Part shown: piece after piece, positions 9,292-18,189 of the stretch
Layout of the letters: every line of letters begins with the position of its first letter
How positions within the stretch are numbered: the first letter of the stretch is position 1
From: LH-M37 sp965602855
GTDB taxonomy: Bacteria; Pseudomonadota; Gammaproteobacteria; SZUA-229
Direction of reading: 5' to 3'
DNA length: 64,000 nt
NCBI GenBank assembly: GCA_965602855.1
Contig: CBFCZV010000008.1
Span: forward strand, 1-64,000
The notes under the pieces: model-generated
Databases searched by the model: none
What the model saw: only the letters and a program-made list of their open reading frames with translations
Told to the model about the DNA's origin: nothing
Made by a program: the position numbers and the translations under genes

Positions 9292-10896
9292 TTACTCTGA
9301 CTTAACCGGCGTAGCATCAAAATCTTCCATCAGGTATTTTCGATATTCTTTTAGGTCTCCATCAAGACTGGCATCGTGTACGACAACAGGGCGAATAAAA
9401 ATGACCAGCTCTGACTTAACGTATTCATCATCCTGATAAGAGAACAATGCACCTATAAAAGGAATACTAGACAAAATTGGTACACCACTTTGTTGCTCGA
9501 TAATCTGATCCTGCATCAAGCCACCAATCACTGCTGTGTCACCATTATTTACTTTCAGCACGGACTCTATTTCACGCACCTGGATGATGGGCACTTCATT
9601 GGTAACATTCACCAAATCGGGATTGGGATCAACTGCTCTTCCAATAATACGAGAAATGGTTGGGCGCACATGCAATGTCACCACATCATTTCTATCAATA
9701 TAAGGCATTACCGACATGACAAATCCAATAGGAACAGTATTTATAGTTGTAGTAATAGACCCCTGATACAAAACATTATCGATGACCTGTCCCTTTTCAA
9801 CCTCTATTGAAAAATAAACTTCATTATCCACAACCTTAAGCATGGCAGTTTGATTGTTTAATGCCATTACCTTCGGACTGGACAATACCTTCACATCACC
9901 AAAAGTCTCCAGCGCTTTTAGTGTGCCTGTCAGGTTATCTCCTGAGCTGTCAGTATTACTACCGGTTAACTGAAAAAATGGTGTTGTACCTAAATTACCA
10001 CCCAATAAATTTTGGCTGATACTAGCAGTATCTCCTGTGGAACCTACTTTCATCATTGACCAGTCAATGCCCGCCTGATAATGATCACTCAATGTCACCT
10101 CGGCAATAGTGGCCTCAATCATCACCTGTCGCTGCGCACTGCCAAGCACCCGATCTAATAATTCCTGAACTTGTTTATGCTGTTTATAGGTTGCGCGTAC
10201 ACCAGCAATACCGGTTTCACGATTAACAAGTATGTTGACACTAGTTTCCTGAATCTTATCTGTTACCTTTACTTCTTCACCAAGAACATTAGCGATATTA
10301 ACTATCAATGTTTTCCAAAATTCATTACTAGATTTATTTTTAACTACTGCACTTGAATTATTTCCACCACTGCCACCACCTTTAGCCTCACCAGATCCAG
10401 TGGAACTAATTTCAGTTGCAACCTCGACACTACCTTCACTTAATCGTGACATATTCAGATAATCAACATCGTATAATTGCAAATAGGGTTTATCTGCACG
10501 CACATACAGCGTTTCATCTTCCAGCGTGTAATTAATCGCTACCTGACGTGAAAGACGCTCAAGAATTTGCGGCAAAGTCTGGTCGATAGCATTCATCGTG
10601 ACCTTGCCTTTAATTTCATTATCTACATCAATATTTAATTTTGCATCTCTCGCCATGGAGAACAGCAGTTCTCGAACCGGCACCTGATTCACGATTACTG
10701 TATAGGTTTCAAGATCCGGCCTCTGTTCAGGCTCAGGTAGTATCGGGGCATCAACAACCGCTTCGGGAATAATATCAGGCGGCGCAAGATCATTACCCAA
10801 ATGCCCTTCTGACATTGCTGGCGGATTGCTCGCACCACAGGCAACTACTAATAGACAAAGCCCTAACATCAGACTATTTTTTATTATTTTAATCAT
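9292..10896 (-). CDS. mshL: MshL secretin, outer-membrane pilus pore
   Basis: A 534-residue secretin of MSHA type. A lipobox (LLVVACGAS) around Cys20 indicates a lipoprotein signal. An STN-type N0 domain follows (about residues 65-135; VPVRELLFSMARDAKLNID). A Gly/Ser-rich spacer lies near residue 170, then N1-like domains and the secretin core (about 330-515), which has VLSSPKVMALNNQTA, the loop VPIIQVREIESVLKVNNGDT and a closing SELVIFIRPVVV strand. It forms the multimeric outer-membrane channel through which the pilus passes. It starts after a short 56-base gap behind mshM and precedes mshN, matching MSHA loci. Confidence 0.9.
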   Translation of the reverse strand: MIKIIKNSLMLGLCLLVVACGASNPPAMSEGHLGNDLAPPDIIPEAVVDAPILPEPEQRPDLETYTVIVNQVPVRELLFSMARDAKLNIDVDNEIKGKVTMNAIDQTLPQILERLSRQVAINYTLEDETLYVRADKPYLQLYDVDYLNMSRLSEGSVEVATEISSTGSGEAKGGGSGGNNSSAVVKNKSSNEFWKTLIVNIANVLGEEVKVTDKIQETSVNILVNRETGIAGVRATYKQHKQVQELLDRVLGSAQRQVMIEATIAEVTLSDHYQAGIDWSMMKVGSTGDTASISQNLLGGNLGTTPFFQLTGSNTDSSGDNLTGTLKALETFGDVKVLSSPKVMALNNQTAMLKVVDNEVYFSIEVEKGQVIDNVLYQGSITTTINTVPIGFVMSVMPYIDRNDVVTLHVRPTISRIIGRAVDPNPDLVNVTNEVPIIQVREIESVLKVNNGDTAVIGGLMQDQIIEQQSGVPILSSIPFIGALFSYQDDEYVKSELVIFIRPVVVHDASLDGDLKEYRKYLMEDFDATPVKSE

Positions 10897-10952
10897 TTAC
10901 TCACCCATTTTTTTTTCATTGAGTTCCTTTCCATAATTCCACTACTCAACAA

Positions 10953-12296
10953 TTACTCATTACGTAATAAATCTTTACGCAATGCACTGACTCGTCGCAA
11001 AAAAGGCTGACTTTGTTTTAGCTCGACCGGTAAAGCATTAAGCGTTGTATGCGCTTCCTGACGTGCAACAAAATCACCATAAAGCACACTGTACATATCT
11101 ACATCATTAATCATAGTTTCATAGATGTAAACTCGATCTAAATCAAGCATCCCGGCCTGCTCATGCAGAAATTTCTCCACGCCTTCCGCATCTACAACCC
11201 TTGTTACAAATAATTGTATGCTGTGATGACTATCTGATACCGCTGCAAACCATTTTTCTGTTTCTGACAATCTGGTCTCCAACGGGCTGATCATTACTGC
11301 AGACTCAGTTCCCACCATAACCTCTGGATCACTGGCAACAACCTCAGTCTTTGTGCTGTTTTGCTCGCCAATAGCCACATCAACTGCTGCTTCATCTGAT
11401 TTGCCAATCATCGTACCTAGCCACACAGCTGCCGCTAAACTGACAATAACCGCAGCGATGATTAACCATAATCGTAAATTCTGTTTCTTTTTAAAATCAC
11501 TATCAATCGCACCTGCGCGTACGTGCTTTATCGTCACTTCATGACCGCCTTCAGAAAACGAGGCCATCAGCGCTTTATCTGCCAGAATATTGATTCGCCG
11601 GGTCAGTCCACCCGAATACTTTTCAATTGCATTCGCTGTTTTCTGATTGAAAACATCCGGCCCACGATAACCCACATTACGTAATCTAAAATTAAGATAT
11701 TCCAGCGTGTCTTTGGGTGGAAAGGGATCAAGATAAAAACTATGAGTAATGCGTTCCTTCAACTGCCGAATATGAACCTGAGCCAATTTCTCATCCAGTT
11801 CTGGCTGACCGAATAAAACCATTTGTAATAATTTACTGTGCTCAGTTTCCAGATTACTCAACAGGCGAATTTCTTCCAGAGTTTCAATCGGCATACTCTG
11901 AGCTTCTTCGACAAACAAGACTACCTGGCGATTATCGGCATGCTTGTTCAGCAAATAAGACTGTATTTGCTGCATTACATCCAGCTTGCTGCTGTTATTA
12001 TCAACATCCAGCCCCAGTTCATGAGCAATGACGTGCAATATATTGTCCGGCGATAAACTTGGATTTGCGATGTAAACAACATCTACTTTATCCGTCAGTC
12101 GAACTTCCAGCATCCGACACAGCATAGTTTTACCGCTACCGACTTCACCCACCACTTTTATAATGCCTTCTCCACTGGAGACGGCATAGATCAAAGCTTC
12201 TAGCGCAGCGCCACGCTGGCAGCCCTCAAAAAACAGACTGGTGTCTGGAGTGATTTTGAAAGGCGGCCTTTCCAGGCCAAAATGTCCCTGATACAT
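10953..12296 (-). CDS. mshM: MshM/ExeA-like AAA ATPase with periplasmic tail
   Basis: A 447-residue protein. Residues 1-265 are an ExeA/GspA-type AAA+ ATPase: MYQGHFGLERPPFKITPD start, Walker A GEVGSGKTMLCRML, Walker B VVLFVEEAQ, and an RRINILADKALMASF sensor 2 region. A transmembrane helix follows (about 277-298). The periplasmic C-terminal region (345-440) has a DamX/SPOR-like pattern (SIQLFVTRVVDAEGVEKFLHEQ, VLYGDFVARQEAHTTL). GspA-like proteins help insert or localise secretins through peptidoglycan. MshM holds this role in MSHA loci, and here it directly precedes mshL. It begins two bases after the response-regulator gene stops, so the two are in one transcript. Confidence 0.85.
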   Translation of the reverse strand: MYQGHFGLERPPFKITPDTSLFFEGCQRGAALEALIYAVSSGEGIIKVVGEVGSGKTMLCRMLEVRLTDKVDVVYIANPSLSPDNILHVIAHELGLDVDNNSSKLDVMQQIQSYLLNKHADNRQVVLFVEEAQSMPIETLEEIRLLSNLETEHSKLLQMVLFGQPELDEKLAQVHIRQLKERITHSFYLDPFPPKDTLEYLNFRLRNVGYRGPDVFNQKTANAIEKYSGGLTRRINILADKALMASFSEGGHEVTIKHVRAGAIDSDFKKKQNLRLWLIIAAVIVSLAAAVWLGTMIGKSDEAAVDVAIGEQNSTKTEVVASDPEVMVGTESAVMISPLETRLSETEKWFAAVSDSHHSIQLFVTRVVDAEGVEKFLHEQAGMLDLDRVYIYETMINDVDMYSVLYGDFVARQEAHTTLNALPVELKQSQPFLRRVSALRKDLLRNE

Positions 12297-12298
12297 GG

Positions 12299-13741
12299 CT
12301 ACAGCTTCCCTAGCTTCTGAACTCGGCTGTATAGCGTGGTTCGATTAACGTGCAAAGCATCTGCTGCCTTGCTGACCTTGTTATTATTTATTTCCAGCGC
12401 AATTCTGATGCATCGGCTTTCTACTTCTTCCAGTAAATCATCCAGCGAAAATTCACCTGACGCTAACTGCTGCTTGATAAATTCATCGCTTAATATATGG
12501 CTATCTTCTGAGAGCTCACTGGCCGATAGCTGTGTCTCCAGTTCATTCTCCAGCACCTGACGCGTAATCTGACCACCCGGATATTTTGTGCCCAAACGAA
12601 TAACAATATTACGTAATTCACGCACGTTGCCGGGAAAAGCATAACTGGCCCAGAGCATTCTGGCCTCATCATCCAGTTCAAACGGCGCAATGGAATCAAC
12701 ATAGGCTGCAAGAAAGTGATCTAGTAAAAGGAAACAGTCGCCATTACGTTCTCGCAAAGGAGGCATATTTACATTAAGAATACTTAAGCGATGATAAAGG
12801 TCGGCCCTGAAATTTCCTTCTGCCACTTCATCTCTTAAAACTTTGTTGGTCGCTGCAACAATGCGTGCTTTTGACTTCAGCTGCTGTGTATCACCCACTC
12901 GGTAAAACTCGCCACTCTCAATCACTCGCAGCAATTTACCCTGTAGAGGAAGCGGTAATTCACCGATCTCATCGAGCAACAAAGTGCCCTGACCCGCTTC
13001 GATAAAAAATCCCTTATGCTCCTGATTAGCCCCGGTAAAGGCACCTTTACGATGCCCAAACAACTGCGCTTCCAGTAACTCAGGCGCTATAGCAGCACAG
13101 TTAATCGCCATAAAAGGTTCTGCTTCGCGCATACTTTGTTCATGGGCAGCCCTGGCAATCATTTCCTTACCAGTGCCTGACTCACCCTGTATTAATAATG
13201 GAAAAGGTGAATCAGCAAACTGCTGTATTTGTTGTTTGACAACTTCTATAGAGGCGCTTTGCCCAATAATGGAATCATCTTTCTGAACGGCACGCAGTTG
13301 CTCAACTTCACGCAGGCGCAGATGATGATCTAATCGTGTTAACAATAACTGAGGGTCGGCTGGCTTGGCGATAAAATCGACAGCGCCTAAAGTTAGTGCA
13401 TGCTGAATATTTACATCTGCATCCTGACCCGACAGCACCAGAATTTTCATGCTGCCCGATTGCGCTAATAATTCCCGGATTAGACCAAAGCCTTCATCGG
13501 GTTTATGAGGATAAGGTGGCAGACCAAGATCAATCAGCGCAATCGCTGGCTGAGTTTCCGCTTCAGCCAGTAATTCTATGGCTTTACTTCTCGAATCAGC
13601 AACAATTACCTGATAATGCTTCCGCAACAAAAAGCCCAGACTTGCAATAATCAACGGATCATCATCAACAAGCAAAACCACTGCCTGCTGCTTCTGCTCA
13701 ACCCCAGACTCTATCTCCGAATTCAATCCCTGTTTGCTCAT
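12299..13741 (-). CDS. sigma-54-dependent response regulator (receiver-AAA-Fis)
   Basis: A 480-residue NtrC-family regulator. There is a receiver domain at residues 20-140, with the acidic pair DDD and phospho-acceptor in ALIDLGLPP. The AAA+ domain (about 160-390) has Walker A GESGTGKEM and the GAFTGA loop that contacts sigma-54. A C-terminal Fis-type helix-turn-helix (about 435-478) reads KAADALHVNRTTLYSRVQ. It resembles PrsR-like regulators. It is the first gene of the MSHA-like operon, two bases ahead of mshM, so it probably controls this pilus operon or a sigma-54 pilin promoter outside the window. No cognate histidine kinase gene lies next to it here. The target is inferred. Confidence 0.85.
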   Translation of the reverse strand: MSKQGLNSEIESGVEQKQQAVVLLVDDDPLIIASLGFLLRKHYQVIVADSRSKAIELLAEAETQPAIALIDLGLPPYPHKPDEGFGLIRELLAQSGSMKILVLSGQDADVNIQHALTLGAVDFIAKPADPQLLLTRLDHHLRLREVEQLRAVQKDDSIIGQSASIEVVKQQIQQFADSPFPLLIQGESGTGKEMIARAAHEQSMREAEPFMAINCAAIAPELLEAQLFGHRKGAFTGANQEHKGFFIEAGQGTLLLDEIGELPLPLQGKLLRVIESGEFYRVGDTQQLKSKARIVAATNKVLRDEVAEGNFRADLYHRLSILNVNMPPLRERNGDCFLLLDHFLAAYVDSIAPFELDDEARMLWASYAFPGNVRELRNIVIRLGTKYPGGQITRQVLENELETQLSASELSEDSHILSDEFIKQQLASGEFSLDDLLEEVESRCIRIALEINNNKVSKAADALHVNRTTLYSRVQKLGKL

Positions 13742-13864
13742 TTATTTACCCACTTCTTCACTAAACCAACTCTGTTATTAATATATAGCAAAAACTCCTC
13801 CTAAAAGGGTGAGTAACGTAAAACTAGATACAATTAAACACTACTCTCAATTAAACTAATCAAT

Positions 13865-14332
13865 ATGTTTAACATTGTCTTATTCCAACCAGAAATCCCA
13901 CCTAATACCGGCAATATCATTCGATTATGCGCCAACACGGGCTGTTATTTGCATCTTATCGAGCCACTGGGCTTTGAGCTTGATGACAAAAGACTCCGTC
14001 GAGCCGGCCTCGATTATCATGAATGGGCAGATGTACAAACTTATCCCTCTCTTGAGGCGTTCAGCTCAAAACTGACTGACTCTGCCTCAATCTACGCCAT
14101 CTCAACTCGCGGCACGCAAAGTTACAGTGAGATCAATTATTCGCCCGGCGATGCCCTGGTATTTGGCCCCGAAACACGCGGCCTGCCTCAGGATTATCTG
14201 GACAGTCTGCCTCCTGAAAACATTCTTCGATTGCCCATGCTTGAAAATAGTCGCAGCCTGAACCTGTCTAATACTGCAGCCATTGTTGTTTATGAAGCTT
14301 TACGACAAAATGAATTTAAAGGATTGTGCTAA
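13865..14332 (+). CDS. trmL: tRNA (cytidine(34)-2'-O)-methyltransferase TrmL
   Basis: A 155-residue SPOUT-family methyltransferase. Family motifs are NIVLFQPEIPPNTGNIIRLC at the start, GYHEW-like GLDYHEWADV, VFGPETRGLP in the knotted SAM-binding loop, and RSLNLSNTAAIVVYE near the end. It 2'-O-methylates the wobble nucleotide of leucine tRNAs. Length is normal for TrmL (about 155-160). It is transcribed away from the pilus operon and converges on gpsA. trmL next to gpsA/secB is a conserved gammaproteobacterial arrangement; cysE, often between them, is absent here. Confidence 0.95.
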   Translation: MFNIVLFQPEIPPNTGNIIRLCANTGCYLHLIEPLGFELDDKRLRRAGLDYHEWADVQTYPSLEAFSSKLTDSASIYAISTRGTQSYSEINYSPGDALVFGPETRGLPQDYLDSLPPENILRLPMLENSRSLNLSNTAAIVVYEALRQNEFKGLC

Positions 14333-14350
14333 TAACTAAGGAGACTAGTG

Positions 14351-15367
14351 CTACTCAGCGACTGGCTTTCTTTCCAGCAAATGTTTGACCGCTTCCTGCG
14401 GAGCTAGACCTTCATATAAAACTTTATACACCTGCTCAATAATCGGCAGCTCTACCTGAAATTTTTCCGCCAGATGCATAGCTTCCCGCGCCGTTCTCAC
14501 ACCTTCAATCTCCTGACCAATTTCTTCTTTAATGTCTTCCTTCGACAAACCTTCTGCCAGTTTCAATCCCATCCTGCGATTTCGCGACTGGTTGTCTGTG
14601 CAGGTCAAAACCAGATCACCCATACCCGCCAAACCCATAAAGGTTTCCCGGCTACCACCCATGGTGACACCCAAACGCATTAATTCTACCAGACCTCGAG
14701 TAATTAAAGCGGCTCTCGCATTAGCACCAAAACCCAGTCCATCTGCAATACCTGAGGCAATCGCCAAAACATTCTTTAGCGCACCACCCAACTCAACGCC
14801 CGTCATATCATTACTGGTATACGCCCGAAAATTACCATGGTGTAAACAGTGGCTAATTTCATTAGCCAAAGATTCAGACTCAGAAGCAACCGTAATCGCC
14901 GTGGGCAAGCTCATCGCCACTTCTCTGGCAAAAGTAGGGCCGGAAATAACGGCAAATCTCGAACACTGTGGCAATTCTTCCTTAACGACCTGATGTAATA
15001 ATTTACCCGTACCCTCTTCAAGCCCCTTGCTGGCCCAGGTCACGGCAGTGTCTTCACCAATCAAAGAAGACGCCCTGGCCAAAAAAGAACGGAAGGCATA
15101 ACTGGGAATGGCCAGCAAAATCCAGCTGGCTGATTTCAGAGCCTGTTCAAGATCGGCCTGAACCTTTAAAGTATCGGGGAATGCAATATCGGGGAGGAAC
15201 TGCTGGTTGCATCGTTGCTGCTGCAAACGCTCCATGTGATCGGCCTCGTTACCCCACAGGGTCACTTCCGACCCTGCATTGGCCATGTGTATGGCCAGCG
15301 CGGTACCCCAGGATCCAGCACCCAGAACAGTAACTGGACCAGGCCCTTCTTGACTCTCAACAGACAT
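14351..15367 (-). CDS. gpsA: NAD(P)-dependent glycerol-3-phosphate dehydrogenase
   Basis: A 338-residue cytoplasmic enzyme that reduces dihydroxyacetone phosphate to sn-glycerol 3-phosphate, the backbone for phospholipids (the PlsB substrate encoded later in the window). The N-terminal Rossmann motif VLGAGSWGTALA is clear. The C-terminal domain has VELGGALKNVLAIASGIADG, the catalytic Lys region, and GLAGMGDLVLTCTDNQSRNR. Length is typical. It lies 3 bases after secB and ends convergent with trmL. The downstream order secB-gpsA matches Escherichia coli. Confidence 0.97.
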   Translation of the reverse strand: MSVESQEGPGPVTVLGAGSWGTALAIHMANAGSEVTLWGNEADHMERLQQQRCNQQFLPDIAFPDTLKVQADLEQALKSASWILLAIPSYAFRSFLARASSLIGEDTAVTWASKGLEEGTGKLLHQVVKEELPQCSRFAVISGPTFAREVAMSLPTAITVASESESLANEISHCLHHGNFRAYTSNDMTGVELGGALKNVLAIASGIADGLGFGANARAALITRGLVELMRLGVTMGGSRETFMGLAGMGDLVLTCTDNQSRNRRMGLKLAEGLSKEDIKEEIGQEIEGVRTAREAMHLAEKFQVELPIIEQVYKVLYEGLAPQEAVKHLLERKPVAE

Positions 15368-15370
15368 TAA

Positions 15371-15847
15371 TTAGTGCGCCGTATCCTGACTGGCTGCGGC
15401 GGCCTGTTGTTGCTGTACTTGCTGCGTGTACAAGGCATTAAAATTAACTGGATTTAATATTAATGGAGGAAATCCACCTTTATTAATAAAGTCAGCCACG
15501 GCCTCTCTGGCGAATGGAAATAAAGCTTCTGGACAATATGCTCCCAGCATTCCCTCAAGATTTTCTTTTGGAAAACCTGACAGGGTAAACAAACCTGCCT
15601 GTTTCACCTCAACGAGAAAGGCTGTTTTTTCATTTTGTTTAGCGGTAATGGTAATAGTTAACACAACTTCGTAAACATTCTCTCCAATCGTCTGATGAGC
15701 GCTATTAAGTTGAACATTAATCTCTGGCGCCCATTCTCCATCGGCAAAAACTGCTGGTGCGTTGGGAGATTCTAACGATACATCTTTAAGATAAATTTTC
15801 TGGATGGCGAACTGGGGTTCGGTTGCCTGTTGGTTCTCTTCTGTCAT
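15371..15847 (-). CDS. secB: protein-export chaperone SecB
   Basis: A 158-residue cytosolic chaperone that keeps preproteins unfolded for SecA. Family phrases are FAIQKIYLKDVSLESPNAP at the start, YEVVLTITITAK, and YCPEALFPFAREAVADFINKGGFPPLILNPVNF near the end, where the usual Cys is present. The tail is Gln/Ala-rich (QQVQQQQAAAA), as in many SecB proteins. SecB is largely restricted to proteobacteria, consistent with the taxonomic reading. It lies between the rhodanese gene yibN and gpsA. grxC, often found here, is missing. Confidence 0.97.
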   Translation of the reverse strand: MTEENQQATEPQFAIQKIYLKDVSLESPNAPAVFADGEWAPEINVQLNSAHQTIGENVYEVVLTITITAKQNEKTAFLVEVKQAGLFTLSGFPKENLEGMLGAYCPEALFPFAREAVADFINKGGFPPLILNPVNFNALYTQQVQQQQAAAASQDTAH

Positions 15848-15896
15848 GACTATTCCACTCTGGATGGTGCTTTAAAAATCAGCCCAAAATTAAAAA

Positions 15897-16328
15897 TTAT
15901 TTTATTGTTGTAGGAAGCTTTGCTTCCAGCCAGGCATTTATACCGCCAGCAACATTATGCACATTGGTAAAGCCCGCCTGTGTTAATAATCGACAGGCTT
16001 TATTGGATGTTGCACCACTATTGCAATAGGCCAGAATGACTGAGTCTTTATTTTGTTTTGCGAGACTAGCCATCTTATCTTTCATCGTAGACAAGGGCAG
16101 ATTGGTTGCTCCCTTGATATGACCCTTGCCAAAATCGCCACTTTCTCGTACATCGATAACCAGCGCATCGTCGTTATTATTTATCAAACGGATCGCATTC
16201 ATGGGAATAACCTGGGTGGACAGATTTGTCCGATACTCATACTCAGCTTTAATCAGCATTACTAATACTGCCGCTAAAGCCATCCATAGGTATGGATGGT
16301 TAACTACAAACTCAAACATCTGCTGCAT
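15897..16328 (-). CDS. yibN: membrane-anchored rhodanese (YibN-like)
   Basis: A 143-residue protein with an N-terminal transmembrane helix (about residues 12-26) and a single rhodanese domain (about 45-140). The active-site loop is CNSGATS with the sulfur-accepting Cys at about residue 102. DALVIDVRESGDFGKGHIKG and NVHNVAGGINAWLEA are family signatures. It probably carries persulfide sulfur near the inner membrane. It lies directly downstream (13 bases) of an ArsR regulator of the persulfide-sensing kind, so it is likely the regulated partner. In Escherichia coli yibN also precedes secB, but without this regulator. Confidence 0.9.
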   Translation of the reverse strand: MQQMFEFVVNHPYLWMALAAVLVMLIKAEYEYRTNLSTQVIPMNAIRLINNNDDALVIDVRESGDFGKGHIKGATNLPLSTMKDKMASLAKQNKDSVILAYCNSGATSNKACRLLTQAGFTNVHNVAGGINAWLEAKLPTTIK

Positions 16329-16341
16329 AATACTTTACTTC

Positions 16342-16677
16342 TTAATCGCCCAATTTTTGTCCGGCAGAACAAAATACTTCCTGCATCATTCCAATCAAGC
16401 GCAAGGTACGTGTGTCACCAACCCGATAGAATACTTTGTTGGCCTCTTTTCTCGAAGCCAGAATGCCTTTGTCGCGCAAAATCGCCAAATGCTGCGAAAT
16501 ATTGCTTTGTGAGGTACCCACCGCGCTAACGATATCCTGTACACTCACTTCCTGGTCTCCCAGTGTGCACAGTATTTTTAAACGAAGCGGATGCGACATT
16601 GCTTTTAGTGACCGTGAAGCGCGGTTAATATCCTCTTCGCGTGTCATTAATAATGGATCTTCCGAATTTACTGCCAT
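16342..16677 (-). CDS. ArsR-family regulator, BigR/SqrR/YgaV persulfide-sensor type
   Basis: A 111-residue winged-helix repressor of the ArsR/SmtB family (SQSNISQHLAILRDKGILAS recognition helix region). Two Cys, C37 (in RLKILCTL) and C103 (in QEVFCSAG), are separated by 66 residues. This is the same separation as C41/C107 of Rhodobacter SqrR and the corresponding pair of BigR and YgaV, which form a tetrasulfide or disulfide on exposure to sulfane sulfur and then release DNA. No metal-binding ELCVCDL-type motif is seen. It heads a two-gene unit with the rhodanese gene, is divergent from envC, and has an inverted repeat in its upstream region. The sensing function is inferred from the Cys pair. 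Confidence 0.8.
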   Translation of the reverse strand: MAVNSEDPLLMTREEDINRASRSLKAMSHPLRLKILCTLGDQEVSVQDIVSAVGTSQSNISQHLAILRDKGILASRKEANKVFYRVGDTRTLRLIGMMQEVFCSAGQKLGD

Positions 16678-16729
16678 GAGTTATCCCGACCTCTATTTGA
16701 TCTATCACTATATAATTAAAAACGAATAC

Positions 16730-16745
16730 AATAATACACATTATT
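16730..16745. promoter_or_regulatory. inverted repeat, candidate operator of the ArsR-type repressor
   Basis: A perfect inverted repeat, AATAAT-N4-ATTATT, lies in the divergent region between the ArsR gene and envC, about 53 bases before the ArsR start. On the minus strand a TTATTG / 16 bp / TATAGT promoter-like pair overlaps its distal half, so binding here could block the -35 region. AT-rich palindromes are usual ArsR-family operators. In such AT-rich DNA a short palindrome can also arise by chance. Confidence 0.35.
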
Positions 16746-16816
16746 TATAAAAAAAGCACCGAACATAACCATATAAAATATAGATAAATAATCACCAAAT
16801 CTTAGAAAAGGCCATT

Positions 16817-18037
16817 TTGCACCCTAAACATTCAATATATGCTGTGATCTTTTTGAACAGGCTATTTTTATTGAGCCTTCTCACGCTATTTCTCGCGTTT
16901 TATCAAGCACATACCGCATATGCTGAAGATAACGAAGATATCCCTGTTTACCAGAAAAAACTGGATCGCCTGCAACAGAGTATTCTTAAAATCCAGGAAC
17001 ATTTAAAGGGAACACGTAGTCAACGTGGACATACCCTGACCGAACTGCAGCAACTCGAAGCCGACATCAGCCGCAATGCCCGCACCCTCAAAACGACGGA
17101 AGATAAAATAAAAACCCTCAATAATCGTATTTCACAGTTGAGAAAAAATCTTGGCATCCTCTCAAAACGATTAAAGAAGCAGAAATTTATTCTCGGCGAA
17201 CAACTACGTGCTGCCTATGCTCTGGGTGCACAACAAAACATGAAAATACTGTTAAATCAACAGGATCCATCTGAGATGGGGCGTATACAGGCCTATTTTG
17301 ATTATCTCAACAGAGCCAGAGAAGTCGAAATCCAGGCATTTATTCAATCCATAGAAAGCAAGCAAAAACAGCAGCTTGAGCTATCTCAAAGCCTGAATAT
17401 ACAAAAAGATGCGCTGTTTACCCGAAAACAACAAAAACGATCACTACAAAAACAACGGCGCAAACGTGATCAATTACTCGCTCAGCTCAACAAAAAAATT
17501 GAAAATCAGGAACAAACACTCACGGGACTGGAGTCCAGCCGTAATAAAATCGAAGGATTACTACGCTCATTGGGGCAATTACTGGCCGATATTCCAGCCG
17601 CTCCTGGCGATAATCAACCTTTCATGCAACAGAAAGGTCATTTGCCCTGGCCCATTAAAGGTCCCTTTCTTGCGCGTTATGGACAAAGTCGAAATAAAGG
17701 TGATCTAACGTGGAACGGCGTACTCATCGGCTCTGCTTATGGCACACCCGTCCAAACTGTCAGTCATGGCCGTGTTGCCTTCTCCGACTGGTTACAGGGC
17801 TATGGCTTTATTATTATCATTGATCACGGTGACGGCTATATGAGTCTTTACGGTCACAATGAATCATTGTTTAAACAGGCTGGTGAATGGGTAACTGCTG
17901 GTGAAGTCATCGCCACCACAGGTGATAGTGGTGGGCAGCCCAAGCCTGGGCTTTATTTTGAAATACGTGAAGCGGGCAAACCTATCGACCCTTATTCATG
18001 GTGTTCCCAAAAAGCACAGCACCATGCATCCCGTTAA
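16817..18037 (+). CDS. envC: murein hydrolase activator EnvC
   Basis: A 406-residue exported protein. It starts at TTG with an AAAAGG ribosome-binding site just upstream. The signal peptide ends near residue 36 (AYAED). Residues 40-255 are a long coiled coil that binds FtsEX in the known family. The C-terminal LytM/M23 domain (about 275-400) is degenerate: the first zinc-binding His/Asp motif reads NGVLIGS and the final HxH reads GLYFEIR. It is therefore an amidase activator, not a peptidase, as in EnvC. It is followed by ctpA and yibQ, a conserved order. Expression is divergent from the ArsR-rhodanese unit. Confidence 0.9.
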   Translation: MHPKHSIYAVIFLNRLFLLSLLTLFLAFYQAHTAYAEDNEDIPVYQKKLDRLQQSILKIQEHLKGTRSQRGHTLTELQQLEADISRNARTLKTTEDKIKTLNNRISQLRKNLGILSKRLKKQKFILGEQLRAAYALGAQQNMKILLNQQDPSEMGRIQAYFDYLNRAREVEIQAFIQSIESKQKQQLELSQSLNIQKDALFTRKQQKRSLQKQRRKRDQLLAQLNKKIENQEQTLTGLESSRNKIEGLLRSLGQLLADIPAAPGDNQPFMQQKGHLPWPIKGPFLARYGQSRNKGDLTWNGVLIGSAYGTPVQTVSHGRVAFSDWLQGYGFIIIIDHGDGYMSLYGHNESLFKQAGEWVTAGEVIATTGDSGGQPKPGLYFEIREAGKPIDPYSWCSQKAQHHASR

Positions 18038-18189
18038 TCGGAACATTGCTCCAACATAAGAGAACAATAATGAACCTATGGTCAATATTCACTCTAATGA
18101 TGTATAGTGTCACCCATCGCTAAGTACGATTCTGGGTAAATCCTGAACCTTGCATATTAATAATTTGCTTCTCATGCACGGAGTTTTTA

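Noticed and set aside
16342..16677. ArsR gene as an arsenic or zinc sensor
   Set aside because: The metal-site Cys motif of ArsR (ELCVCDL) and the CxxH/Asp sets of SmtB are absent, and the Cys pair fits the persulfide-sensing group instead.
18070..18121. 17-codon frame before ctpA that could be a leader peptide
   Set aside because: No attenuator hairpins or regulatory codon runs are visible, and ctpA has its own ribosome-binding site.
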